NCBI GenBank assembly: GCA_018398585.1
Contig: JAGTTD010000016.1
Location: 20,755,212 to 20,819,211 of the forward strand
DNA length: 64,000 nucleotides
Origin: Simmondsia chinensis
Taxonomy: Eukaryota; Streptophyta; Magnoliopsida; Caryophyllales; Simmondsiaceae
Direction: 5' to 3'
This document shows positions 20,986 through 33,067 of the stretch, one piece after another. The position numbers and the translations under genes were made by a program. How positions within the stretch are numbered: position 1 is the stretch's first letter; each line of letters opens with the position of its first letter. The notes beneath the pieces are model-generated. The model saw only the letters and a program-made list of their open reading frames with translations. It did no database searches and was not told the origin of the DNA.

Positions 20986-22683
20986 TTAATACACTCTTCT
21001 CCAAAAAAAAAAAATAAATAAATGAAATTAAAAAGGGAAAATGGGGTAAAAATAGAACCCAAACCCTAACATCAGGTGTGCCGCCGCCACACCTCCTCCC
21101 TCACCCCAATCGAACCCTCCCACGGCTCCTCACCCTCGCGCCGCCTCACGTCCGGCCGCCGCCCACCCGTGTTGTGCTGCCGCAGTCCCTCTCCCTCATG
21201 AACGGCTAGCCGTTCTCCCGTGAGACAAACCATTTGTAATAGCCGGACTTAACATAATATACATTATCCTTGGTAAAGTGCCAATCTTTCTTATCGACAA
21301 CCGCAAGATTGCCAATAGGGATTGATTAATAAAACGGGCTTCGTCTATCGTGAACAAGGAGTCAACTAGGTTATGATTCCAACAACTAAGGTGTGGGATA
21401 ATAAGGTTCGGAGAATGGGGTTTTCTAACGGATTTGGCCCTAAAATTTGTTAGGAAAAGAGTAAATTTTGTTGAAAAAATAAACTCTAATACCTAACGTC
21501 GAGTTCACAATTTTTTAACTGTGGTTACAACAAGGGATACCTATTAGAACACTTAAAGTCGGATACTCTTCTATCTACCTAAGCTCCCGGTTGGAGAGTC
21601 ACGCTTCGTGACACCTCACGTGCGAGAGTTCCCGAGATTAGGTTTATCTCTATAAACCCTTTGCCCGAATACCGGTTGTTGGGACGAATTTCAAAAATTC
21701 TCCCTAAAATTTACACAGCGGAAGGAGTTTAGAATTCATAATTCTAAACCTATAGTTGATTTAAAATTCCTAATTTTAAATCTACAGATTTAAATTCGTA
21801 ATTTAAATCTTCAGACCTAAATTTTTAATTTAGATTTACAGGCATTTTACTCTAATACATTCATAACAATACATAAACTTAAACAAGCATAATAATGAAT
21901 ACCGTAAATAAATAGAAAAGTGAAACTAAAAGGAGAAAAGAAGAACATACCTGGAATTGCTCTAATAATAAAGGAAACCAGAAAGAAATAATAATCTTCA
22001 AAAGAATACCAAGAAAATTGAGACCCCACGATCTTCTACGTAATGACCTCAAACTGCCTGGAGGGTGGGCTCCAAAAAATATTAAACTAAGGAAAAAAAT
22101 TTCAACAGAAAAATTTCTCCCAAATTAGGTCTCCGAAACAATTTTCAGAAACCCAAAATAATTTGTTTGATTGAATGCCAAACCTTTGGAATAGGTGCCT
22201 CTATTTATAATAGTATACTGGGGTGAAAAAAATCTCAATTTTTCGATATGCGGCGCGCTGATATCAAAAAATAGTTTAAAACTAAACGCATCGTGTTATC
22301 CAAAAACCAGAGAAAACGCAGCGTTTTGTGAACAGTAAACGCGTCTCTCTGGCTAATCATCGCGTGCCATGTGGCGGCACGCGATTGGTCCTAGCCTGAA
22401 GGCGCGGATCGTGCCCCAGCAATCCATGGCCGATATGCGTTGACATGGATACCGCTTGGGATTTTCGCGATTTCACCTTTTTTTTGCTTAGCTTTCCACA
22501 TGTAAATTTTTTTTTTTTTTTTTTTTTTTTTGTAAATCAGTGATAAATACTATATATAAACAAAATATATGTACAAGTCTACGAGGGGCATACCCCAAGC
22601 CAAGGCCAGAAGGGCTACATCAAAGAATCAATCAAAGAAAGAATCAAAGTAATATATAATCAAAGCAAATGAAGGCAAACAAG

Positions 22684-25600
22684 CTAATGCTCAATCCCCC
22701 ACTCCTGCAAAAGCTGCGAGTGGTGATGAGCACCGCGAAGTGTAGGGGCAGCAATCAAACGACTACGGACCAAACCTGTGATCTCCTCAGTGATGACTGT
22801 AGAAGGCCTGGACTGGAACCTATGAATCCTCAGGTTACGCTCATACCAGAGGATGTAAACCGTAGCGGAGAAACAAAGGCCGGCAAGCATCCGATCCACC
22901 CCGTGGCCACGAAGCTTGGTAGCAGCCCACTGAACCGGCTCGGCCAATGGAAGCGTGGGCCCGGCAAAAGAGATGCGAGAGGACACTCTGGACCAAATAG
23001 TAGCAGAGTAGCTGCAGGTGAAGAAGAGAGGGTCATGCGGCTCATCATCTGACCCACACAACATGCAAGTAGCCCGAACATCCTGCACTCGATGTCTCAG
23101 CAGTCTGTCAAATGTTTGCAGACGCTCACAGAAGGCAAGCTGCAAAATGAAGGAGTGCCTCGGGATGTGAAGCTGAAACCAAAGGAGATGATGGATGGAG
23201 TCCTCCTCCCTCTGACTGCGAATCGTCTCCCATGCCAATCTAGTGGTGAAAACCCCTGATGGGTCCCTCATCCATCGTACACTATCAGCTACCCCTGGTC
23301 GGGGCCTGAAGTCAACAGAATCCCAGATAGGAAGCAGCTCCTCAATATCCCGTGGGAAGCGCCACTGATCACCCTCTATAATATCTGAAACTCGAGATCC
23401 CAAATGATGACCAGTGGAATGGAGGAGGCGGAAAGTGAACCGCCCCTCCAGACGTCCACACGGCAGCCGGTAATCGGACCACAAAGCAGTGTCCCGGCCA
23501 TCACCAATGATATGCCCAAAAGCCCCAGCACAAAGCAATCGAACACCAAGAATGCTCCTCCAAGACCATGAAATCGAGCCTCTCGGCTGAATATCCCAGA
23601 AGGACTTCTCCTTGAGTCGGTTTGCATGAATCCACCAAGGCCAGAGAGAGTCAGGATCGGTGAGTAGAACCCAAATATGCTTTATGAGAGAAGCCCGGTT
23701 CCACTCATGCAGACGCCGAACCCCAAGACCGCCTTCCCTGCGAGAGTAACAAAGATGCTCCCAGGAGACCTTGGCCCCACCCGGGCCCAGAGAAGCGCCC
23801 TTCTAGAGAAAGGCTGCAAGAGTCTACTCAATCTTCTTGATCATTAGCTTCGGGAGAATGAAGACAGATGACCAAAAGACCTGAATAGAGAACATGACCA
23901 ATCTGATAAGCTACAAGCGTCCGACATAAGATAAAGCACGAGATGTCCAAAGCTGGATGCGAGCAAGGATGCGGTCTAAAAGAGGCTTATAATCGATGAA
24001 CTGAAGCCTCGTCGTGATGACCGGCACCCCCAAATACCTGACCGGGCACTGACCCAACTGGAAACCCAAAACATTAAGGAGTGTCTGCTGAAGCTTAGAG
24101 TCAACCCCAGTAATGAAGATGGTGCTCTTTGTTGCATTCGAGGACAACCCCGACAATGCAGCAAAGCGATCTAAAGTCTCACGAATAACTAACAAACTGC
24201 CCTCATCAGCCTCACTAAAAATCAGAAGGTCATCAGCAAAGCATAAGTGAGTAAGGCTAGTACTCTGGCAACGGGGATGAAAGCGAAACCTCGGATCAGA
24301 AGATGCACGATGAAGCAAACCCCGTAAGCCCTCCATGGCAATAACAAAGGGGTAGGGCAAGAGAGGATCCCCCGCCTGATGCCCCTGCTCGGGCAGAAAA
24401 AGCCATGAAGCTTGCAGTTAATGGCGACTAAAAATCTGGCTGTGGAAAGATACTCCCGCACCCATCGAATCATAACCTCAGGTATACCCATACAGTGCAT
24501 AGCGGTGAGAATGAACTCCCGAGCACCGTGTTAAAAGCCTTGTGAAGATCAACCTTCAGAGCTCATCGAGGCGAAGGCGTCTGAAGGTGATAGTCGCGCA
24601 GAAGTTCCTGAGCCAACATAATACAATCAGATATCCTCCGCCTAGTAACGAAAGCAGATTACGAGTCATCAATGAGGTAAGGAAGAACCCCCTTCAGTCT
24701 GTTTGCAATGATCTTAGTGATGCACTTATAGATCACATTGTAACAGGAGATCGGGTGAAAGTTGGCGAAAGTGGAGGGATTCTCCACCTTCGGGATCAAG
24801 CTGATACGAGTGGAGTTCAGGGCCCCAAGCATGCGACCTGACTGAAAGAAAGACCGAACAACCTGAACAACATCACGCCCCACCATGTCCCAAGCCCTCT
24901 TAAAAAAGTGGGAGGTATAACCATCAGGGCCAGGCGCCCTATCATCACCAGTGGAGAACAGTGCATCTCTCACCTCAACATCAGTAACTGGAACAGATAG
25001 CAGACGAGCCTGATCCTCAAAAAGACGGGTCTGAAAGAGCTCCGAAATATCCTCACGAAGCGGCCCACTCAGCTTTGTCAATAAGTCTCGAAAGTAGGAG
25101 ACTCCTGTCTCAGAAATCTCACTGTCATCATACGTCCTCCTGCCATCAGCATGAATGATAGAAGAGATCCGGCTCCGAGCTTGCCTATGCGTGACAGACT
25201 TGTGGAAAAACTGGGTGCCCTGATCTCCCAAAGAGAGCCACTGGATGCGAGACTTCTGACAATAGAAAGCCTCCTCATCCCTACACAACCGCGAGTACTC
25301 CCGAGACAAACAACGCTCCTCCTCACAAAGTAACAAACTCTCGGGCCCATCATCTAAAGCCCGCTGAGCCTCTATCCAGGAATCCCTCGCTGCCACAACC
25401 CGAGCCGATATGTGGCTATAATGTCTAGCATTGAGGATCTTCAGCTCACCCTTCAGCCTTTTCAGCTTCTGAGTGAGTTGAAACATAGGCGTGCCCTCAA
25501 TGCTAGTCTCCCAAACCCTCCTCACAGTAGGTAGAAACTCGTCATGGTCTGTCCAAAAGTTAAAGAACTTGAAAGGGAGCCGCGATGTGCGGCGCTCTCC

Positions 25601-26308
25601 AAGGCCTCTAACTACAAAGGGACAATGGTCTGAACATAACTCCCGTGGAAGGAACTCAACAGATGAGGAAGAATAAGTGCGAAGCCAGCCCTCGCGCACC
25701 ATACACCAGTCGAGACGCTTCAGAATGAGAGCGTCCCCATCTAACCCATTGGACCACGTGTAACGTAGCCCACAGAATGGCAGAACTGTGAGCTCAGAAT
25801 CATGAACAAAGTCCCTCAAGTCATCCATGTGGCTAGGCCAAGAGTCCTAACCACCTCTCCTATCACTCGGACTGAGGATAGCGTTAAAGTCCCTGAGGAG
25901 AATCCAAGGCTCCCCCTGAAGACCCACGCTGGCTCCTCGAATATACCTCCATAGCTCCCGACGCTGCCCCCGCTCGTTAAAGCCGTAGACAAATGTAGCA
26001 GGGAAGTCCACATCACCTCGGATATCAGAAACTCGGCAGGTGAGATACTGATCTCCACCCTGTACTCTCACTACATGGTAGAAAGTCGGATCCCATAAAA
26101 CGGTGATGCAACACCCACGGGGTCGCACCCCACTAATCAGAAACTGCCACCCCTCAGCACAGCGGGTAACAGCAGACTCAACAAAAGCAGGATTGGTCTT
26201 GGTCTCAACCAAGCCAACTAGACTCAATCGACTGGAAGAGATCCAGCGACGCACAGCACTGATGGTATTGGGGTTATTAAACCCCCTAACATTCCAGGAT
26301 CCTATCAT
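22684..26308 (-). pseudogene. LINE ORF2 (endonuclease, reverse transcriptase, zf-RVT), disrupted
   Basis: The start is MIGSWNVRGFNNP at 26308. Endonuclease landmarks are SWNVRG, VGLVETK, RDFNAIL (usually GDFN) and SDHCPFV (near 25640). Reverse transcriptase follows with RAPGPDGYTSHFFK, LIPKVENPSTFANFHPISC, SAFVTRRRISDCIMLAQELL and the catalytic FADD (near 24230). The zinc-binding domain CMLCGSDDEPHDPLFFTCSYS (about 23070-23010) precedes the stop at 22684. Breaks are in-frame stops at about 25845, 24658 and 24560, frameshifts near 24530 and 24370, and further stops around 23905-23820. The protein would nick target DNA and prime reverse transcription there. The preserved domain order and FADD contrast with the multiple breaks. 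Confidence 0.88.
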
Positions 26309-26373
26309 GGGGAACTGGAGAACTATCGCGAACCCCCACGGCCTTTATGGCCACCACGAGTATCCTGAGCAAC

Positions 26374-27468
26374 CTAAGCGCCCTGAGTAGCTTGAACACC
26401 CTGAGCAACGAGAGTTGCAGCAGAGCGCGTAAGACGGACATCTGGAGCAGGTTTGGGAGGGGCATCCGACGTGGACACCTCCCCAGACCGCCACTCAGCC
26501 AAAGCAGCGAACCGGTTCGGAGACACGATACTAGGAACTGTCTCCGTGGGCCTGGTCTCAACACAAGAAAGAGGCTCATCAATCCCCAAAAGAGCACGCT
26601 GAACCTCCTCAACCTCCATAGGAACAAGAGCCCGACTCAGATCCTCCATCGAGCTAGCTTCCTCACCATCAGCAGCAGAATGTGAAGTGTGGGCCGGTGC
26701 TGGGCCCAGCACGGGCGTGATAGTACCCGACCCCAAACTGGGCTTGGTGTGAGCTGCAGGCTAGTTGGGACAGCCACCAACAGGCGGCCCACTCTTTATC
26801 TCCCTACCAACAACTCTCCACTCCTCCACCGGTCTGGCAGCAATAGCCACGCCACCAGCTCTGCCCCCATCAACCGCCGTGACACCCACTGGCACCGGTG
26901 CCTGCGCCGGCACTGTGAGGCCACCCGAAGTCTCAGCACGATTTTTATTTTTATATTTTTTCTTCTTTCTACGCCCTAGCACTGGGGCAACGTTACTGGA
27001 GGCCCAAACAGGAGCAGTTTGGCTATCCCTACACACAGTCAGTCCCTCCTTCCAAAGCTAGAGGGACATGCAAATACCCTTGAAAAACCAAGGCCCACCT
27101 AACAATACGGTCTCGGCTTGCGCCCTAGTGTGAAACCGAAAGTAATAAACCTCTTCATCAGATAGGACACATTCACGTCCCTTATTCCCCCAAAGAAAGT
27201 TAGCAATCTCCTGGGCACGGGAGTAAGCCAACCCCGTGCCAATAAGCCTACCCACCAAACAACGGTCCCATAGATCATTGGCGAAGTCAAGGACCTCATC
27301 AGGGACAACCCCTAAAGGCTTGCCGTCAACAAGTATGGGTTCAAAGTCTTGCAAGATGTTCAAATCAGTGGAGCGAACCCGGTCCGCCCAAGTGGTGGCA
27401 CCCGCACCACCGCCCGGCTGATCAGAACCCCCAGCCACAGCATCACGAACCCCAGACATAGCACGCAA
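26374..27468 (-). pseudogene. LINE ORF1 (DUF4283 RNA-binding-like protein), with stops
   Basis: One frame runs from the ATG at 27468 to the stop at 26374, interrupted by TAG at 27055-27057 and at about 26765. The first part (27468-27058) reads WADRVRS, VLDFANDLWDRCLVGRLIGTG, YYFRFHTRAQAETVLLGGPW, a DUF4283 domain typical of plant LINE ORF1. The middle contains a lysine run (GRRKKKKYKNK), possibly nucleic-acid binding or a nuclear signal. The C-terminus is acidic and low in complexity. The protein is thought to bind the element RNA. Both internal stops fit CAG to TAG changes. Confidence 0.82.
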
Positions 27469-29834
27469 ATCAATGCAGTAAAGAACAAGGAGAGAAACCC
27501 TAGAATATTAGGGTTCCAAAGCAACCACCAGCGCCAGCCAACCACCCCGACCACAACCGGTCGGAAACCGGCCACCAACGCCCAGTAAATACAACCAGCA
27601 AAGGAACCAAGAGGACTTACGTACGTTTGCTCCAGATTACGTTGCGAGAGAAGCCCGTGAGGAAGAGAACACGGCCGCCACCACCCACCAGCACCAGCGA
27701 CCGCCGGACTACCACCAGAAGGACGAGTAGAGAAAGGCGAGCCACCAAGGATGAGATGCTGGCGATGGGCTTGCCGGAACAGGGCCCCCATATCCTACGT
27801 AAATCACCAACCGCCACGAAAACCCAGCACCCTCTCTCTCGATTTTCACCCTCCTACGGTCGCCGGAATCACCAGCTGGCACCACCACCAGGAAGTGGAG
27901 GCACCGGCGAATGCAGCGCCACCGGACCCACCCTCGTACGGCATCGCACGCGCCCACATGCGAGTGCCCTAGTGCCAGCAAAAATCGCCCTGTGTCACGC
28001 GCCTCTATCGCCCTCACGCGCCCGTGTATTGTTATGTTAGTCTTACATGTAAAAATTCATCTCATGAATTTTAATTTTCAAAATTTTTTTATTTTATAAT
28101 TTTTAATTTTATTCATCTCATAAATAATGTTTGGCAAAATTAATTTACCCATCTCATGAATAAATAATTCATCTCAAGAATTTTTTAATATTTTTTTGAT
28201 GGCAATAAATACAGAGGCATGCGCAGGGACAATTTAAATCTTGTTCCAAATGGGTTAAATTAATCATATCATGAAATAATTTAATTACCATTTAATTCTA
28301 CTAAATAAATCTCAATGCCCTCCAGACTTCAACCATTTATTCTATATCTTCCTAATTGACTGTATTGATAACAGCAATATCTCCACTAAATGTCCATAAC
28401 AAATAATAAATATAACTACTACCATTATCCTCCTTCTCACAGCTCCTCCATTAGTTACCGACTCGCTCTTCACTGAATAATTCATTTATCTTGAACATAT
28501 TCATGGTATAAATTCCAAATGTCAAACATTTGGAGTATTTTGGCTAATGTTTCCAAACTATTCAAATATTTCTGAATCAACAAAGAGGACATATGTATCT
28601 CATAAGAGACTGTAAATTCCCCATTGAATACCTGATCCTTGTCACACTTCACGCCGCTACCTAGTATATGTGGGAATTTAGTCATGCATTTAGACCTTAC
28701 TTATAGTACACCAAAGTAACTAACGCTCCATGCACAAGTCCATAATACCCTCAGGATTTAGAGTCGTTGTTCAAATAGTACAACGTGAATCACTCATCTC
28801 CGATAGTAGTCTAGAAATAAGTAACCCACATGGTCCAACTCAGTGTGTCAATTTTATTAAACTCACCAACCCAAAACTTTTGAATCTCCATCCACATGAC
28901 CAAGACAAGTCATGTAAAATGTCACGTTATAGTCTTAGCATACAAGTGGTCCAAACTTGTCTTCGACTACGAGCCTTTCAAATAACAATCCATACCATTT
29001 GTTCCAAGTTTATATATGGCTTAGTCTCATTAACCATTTAGAACAAACATGTAAATTGTAGTATGAGAATTACACCTATCTCATGGATGTCTCCCAAAAG
29101 AAAATTACATGCAATATAAATGTTCATTTACACAAATCTAACTAGGAAACCACTGAGACTTCAATTTTATTTATTAGTTAAATAATATATCTAGAATAAA
29201 TCTGAATTTCAGAGACACTGTTCCTAACAAAATCATCATCAATAACAAGCCAAGGAATAGCCCAAATGCATATGCTGTTTCCACTATCGAGATTCCATCT
29301 AGACCTCGAATTACGATGTTCTTCCCTCTAAGAAGCTCCTCCAACCCTAAGACGGCTGCGAACCAAGGGACGCCTCCTCAAAGTAAGTGGTTGGAAACTA
29401 GATTATTTTAAGAGTTCTAACCCATAATGCATTACGATTATTATTAAGCCTAGAGTCTTGTTTTGCAAGAAGGAAAAGATTAGCCCCTTCCATATCTCTA
29501 AAGCCAAGACCACCCAATTTTTTAGGACATCATGCTAGTGATATCACTGCCCGTCGATAGAATCGCCCTTCCACCAAAAATTAGCAATGTCTGTGTTTAT
29601 CTTCTTAACCAGAGATAAAGGCAACTTGAAACGTTGTGTAACATAAGATGGAGTAGCGGATAAAATTGCCTTAATGAGGACTTCCCTACCCACATGAGAG
29701 AGCAAGTTAGCTTTCCAACCTTGAATCCGAGAAACAATTGTGTCATATATCACATTAATTGTTTGTGTTTTAATCCTACCCCAAAGAGTTTGGGACCCAA
29801 GGTACCGATTATAAGGACTAAGATCCTTAACCCC

Positions 29835-32122
29835 TTTTTTTGTATGTAAGCGTAATATTTATTGATATGAAAAAAAGTACAAGAGTACAGGGGCATACCC
29901 TAAACAAGTCCTAAGGCCCACATGTCAGGCTGGACAAACCAAAGCATCCTCAAAAGGCTAAAACAAGAAAAATAAAGCAAACAAGGCTAAAAGACCAAAA
30001 CAAAAGGAGAAAGAAAAATCAAGCGGCAGCAGCTTTAGAAGCTGCACGAGTCATACAATGCTTAGCACGGCACGAGCAGCGAGAGGAAGTAAAACTGGTC
30101 CAACTAGAGTCAGCAGTATCAACAATAACAACGGGAGCAACTTGAGTAGGAGCCTAAGAGCAAATAGGTGAAGAAGAAGAAGTTGTCATACTAGATCCAT
30201 CAAGTATTTTATCCAACGGAACAACACTAGGCATGCTAGCCTCGCAGTTCAAAGTGCAAGGTCAAGGCTCAATAGTCCCCGGGGGGGGGGGGGGGGGGGG
30301 GGGGGGGTGTTGAGCGACAACAAGAGGAGCAGGGAGTACCTCAGAGATACAAAAGTCCAAAAGTACCAAAGGGACTAAGAAACCTCCAAACAAACCCGAA
30401 GTAGAGTTGAACTAAAACGGAGGGAAAAAAAACCCCCTTAAGAAGGAGGAAAAGGGGTTTGGGCTGGAGGTCTCGCACCTCTCAGCCCAGAAAGGGACCC
30501 AGGTGGTTGTGGGCCACCCGGGCCCAAGGTGGTAGGAGGCCTCGCGCCCCCTGTTATCGTACTGGGGCCTTCCAGGCCCATAATGACTAGAGGCCTCAGA
30601 TCCCCAGCCATGAGCTAGGGAGAAGGCCCAACACAAGCATTGTGCTAGGCCAAAGAGTCAATTTGAGGCCCAGATGGTTGATTAGGCCTAGGATGCACCA
30701 GAATGTTGTCCATGTGAGATGTTGACTCACTTAATGGGCCTTGACCATTTCCTAACCCTTCATTCAATGGCCAATCTCAGGCACCCCAAGCCCATCACTA
30801 GGAGCATCTACTGCCGAGTCACCATCCCTTGGTCCTTTACATCGGCAACTGCGCCGGTGACTTATGATCCCTGGAAAAACATCAAGTGGGGGCGAAGGAT
30901 CGGAATTGGGACAAGAATGACTAAAAGTTGAGCACTTAGTACAAATTTGAGGCAAGCTTTCGTACTTGATTGAGATTGAGATGCGAAGACCATCTAAGTT
31001 AACTTCTAGGCAACAAGGTGGGAATTTTCGGGCATTAATTTCAACGCACACCCCAGCATATTGAGTAAAAGTCCCATTAAGAGTCAACTTGTCCATGTAA
31101 AGAGGATTTCAAACCCCACTAGCAACCAAGCTAAGGGCCTTTTCCGTCCATAGAGTGGTATGAAGACCATAAATCTAAATCCAAAACGGAAGAGTCAAAG
31201 GTTATCTCGCGAAGAAATGTCATCAGGGACCAATAATGGAGAGATAAGTAGAGACCCATAAAATGCCAAGGACCACCTCGAAGAACCTTGTTAGCATCAT
31301 CATAAGAGTAAAACCAAAAGAAATAACCCATCTTAGAGAGGATGACACAATCAAGACCGATCAACCCCCAAAGAGAAGTGGAAATAGTAGAACAACATGA
31401 AAGTGCAACCCAACCACCAATGAAGCAGCCCTTAAGACAATGGCTCCATTTTGCAAACCTCGGGGCGACATCATTATGGGAGATTGTTGTAACAATAGTC
31501 CTATTAACAGTCTTGGGAGGAACATAGGAGAGAGTACTAACTGAAGGCGCACTAGTACAATCATACCAAGAATCAAAAGGCTCACCCAAGCTCTAGTCCC
31601 AAAAATCATTAACTAACCATCACGCAAACAACTCATCATCCCGATAAGCAATAACCGAAGCCACCAATGCAAGCACAAGAAACCGAAACAAGAGGCACAA
31701 GAGAAAATATCTTCAACAACCTTGCACACACCCCAACAACCCCTTGTAACAACCTATCAAACTCAACACCCACCACCAACCCTTGCAAGCTCCACCTTCC
31801 CAGCCACCACACCAGACTCACCATGGACCACCACCCAAACAATGACACAGCCATCACTAATCAAACCACAACCCAGCCACCACCACCCAAACAACCACCA
31901 CCCCCACCACCTCAAGCATGACCCACCACCCACCACCAAAACAAACACAATCAAAGGGTTGAGCAAGCTAGGGAGGAGAAAACTCAAGCCCAAACAACCA
32001 TGGACAACAAGCACCACCAAACAAACCAAGCAACCCAATTGAGCAAGAAACACAACCGAGCACAATGCCATCCAAGAAATCCAAATACTCTCAATCAAGT
32101 TGATGAACTCCATCAAAAAATA
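29835..32122 (-). mobile_element. LINE-B: ORF1-only LINE, 2.3 kb
   Basis: Flanked by ACTAAGATCCTTAACCC on both sides (29817-29833 and 32123-32139), a target duplication of 17 bp. The left end is the poly(A) (seven T at 29835-29841). The minus strand holds a 5' region, a degraded ORF1 and a 177-nt 3' UTR with GGGTATGCCCCTGTACTCTTGTAC and CAATAAATATT before the tail. There is no endonuclease or reverse transcriptase between ORF1 and the 3' UTR. The 3' end resembles that of the full-length LINE at 22507-28044, so it could have used that family's machinery. It sits inside LINE-A. Confidence 0.82.
30019..31620 (-). pseudogene. LINE-B ORF1 (DUF4283 plus zinc knuckle), disrupted
   Basis: The part at 31589-31131 reads WSHCLKGCFIGGW, CVILSKMGYFFWFYSYDDANKVLRGGPWHFMG, a DUF4283-type fold. 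After a break near 31100-31130 the frame at 31096-30764 gives YAGVCVEINARKFPP and the knuckle CTKCSTFSHSCPN, as in plant LINE ORF1 proteins. A proline/glycine-rich stretch follows, and the protein ends ASKAAAA then TGA at 30019-30021. A run of 27 G (30281-30307) lies inside the coding part and breaks the frame. Confidence 0.72.
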
Positions 32123-32139
32123 ACTAAGATCCTTAACCC

Positions 32140-32158
32140 TTTTTTTGGTAAGTCAGTG
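32140..32158 (-). mobile_element. Stub LINE insertion of 19 nt
   Basis: Between two copies of ACTAAGATCCTTAA lies only TTTTTTTGGTAAGTCAGTG. On the minus strand this is CACTGACTTACC plus seven A, nearly the same as the last bases of the full-length LINE (CACTGATTTAC plus A). It looks like an extremely 5'-truncated LINE insertion that used the same target as LINE-B. Confidence 0.55.
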
Positions 32159-32577
32159 ACTAAGATCCTTAAACCCCAACATGGACTTACACTTTTGAAG
32201 CGAAGAATGAGGGGAGTTGGAAGAGAAGAAAACACTTGATTTTTGATGGTCAACAAACGAACTTGACAACCTCTGAAACTCATATAAGACATTTTTGACA
32301 ATTGAACACCCCATCTCCGATGCTTCACAGAAAATGATAGAGTCATATGTAAAAAGAAGGTGAGATGGGGTAGCACACATTTGACAAATTTTAAAACCCC
32401 TCCAAGCCTCACTCTCAACTGAAGCCTCAATAAGCCTGGAGAGAGAGCTTCCATGATAGTCAAGAATAAGAAGGGAGACAATGAGCCACGCCACCTAATG
32501 CCACGGGATATGCAAATAGGGCCAAATCTCTTTCCAATGATGAGAGAAATAGACACAATGGTTATATATTCCATGAA

Positions 32578-33067
32578 TAGGGGTGTATTTCAACCGAGCC
32601 CAGCCCAAGCATGCCAGGCTCGAGGCTCGGCTTGTTTGCATTAAGCTTAGCTTGGGCTCAACTTGAAGCTCGCCAAGCTTGGAAAGTTTAAACTCGAGCT
32701 CGATTCAGAAAAGCTCGGGCTCAGCTTGGCTCGATCTAAGCTCAGCGAACTCGAATTAAACTTGCAATATTTCGGCTCATTTAAGCTCTATCTAAGCTCA
32801 TTTGGGCTCGTTTAAGCTCGGGCTCAGCTCATTTGGGTTCAAATTTGATTTCATTGGTCATTATTTAATTAAAAATATTATATTAAAAAAATATCATTGG
32901 GGATCCTTTAGGCTCGCGAGCTTACGAGCTCGAGCTTCACTAGGCTCTGGCTTGGCTCAATAAGCTAAACGAGGCCACTTGGCTTGGCTCAAGCTCGAAG
33001 AGAGCAGAGCGTTTCAAACTTTATGGCGAGCCGGCTCGTGAACCAGCTCAGCTTATTTACTCCCCTA
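32578..33067. mobile_element. hAT-type non-autonomous element, GAGCC family
   Basis: 490 bp with ends TAGGGGTGTATTTCAACC and, inverted, TAGGGGAGTAAATAAGC. Flanks TCCATGAA and TCCATAAT are a worn 8-bp duplication (6 of 8). Arms are rich in AAGCTCGGGCTC-like words and the core is AT-rich. It splits the RT part of LINE-A. Confidence 0.8.

Larger units (their letters stand above)
22507..28044 (-). mobile_element. Full-length plant L1-type LINE
   Basis: A 9-bp target duplication ACATGTAAA (22498-22506, 28045-28053) bounds 5,538 bp. The minus-strand element has a GC-rich 5' region (28044 to about 27470), ORF1, ORF2, a 3' UTR of about 150 nt containing GGGTATGCCCCT and a poly(A) of 25 (22507-22531). 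It inserted into the solo LTR, making it one of the youngest layers of this nest. Both ORFs carry stops or frameshifts, so it is not active now. Confidence 0.92.
21448..29229 (-). repeat. Solo LTR of about 2.2 kb, split by a full-length LINE
   Basis: The ends TGTTAGGAA (21448) and TTCCTAACA (29229) are perfect inverted termini, flanked by AAATT and AAATC (a 5-bp duplication with one mismatch). The LINE-A protein reads across the site (IDDDF then RAKSVRKP). Removing the LINE at 22507-28053 leaves 2,235 bp. A TATA-like box on the minus strand near 22205-22215 (TTATAAATAGAGGC) supports minus orientation with U3 on the right. No gag or pol belongs to it, so it is a solo LTR. The parent family is not recognised. 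Confidence 0.72.

Noticed and set aside
22669..27591. Plus-strand ORFs within the full-length LINE (for example 22669-23052, 26347-26685, 27627-28040)
   Set aside because: They are antisense shadows of GC-rich ORF1 and ORF2, whose protein motifs are clearly on the minus strand.
32140..32158. Splice-like GGTAAGT at 32147
   Set aside because: It belongs to the terminal bases of a LINE stub between target duplications and has no exon context.
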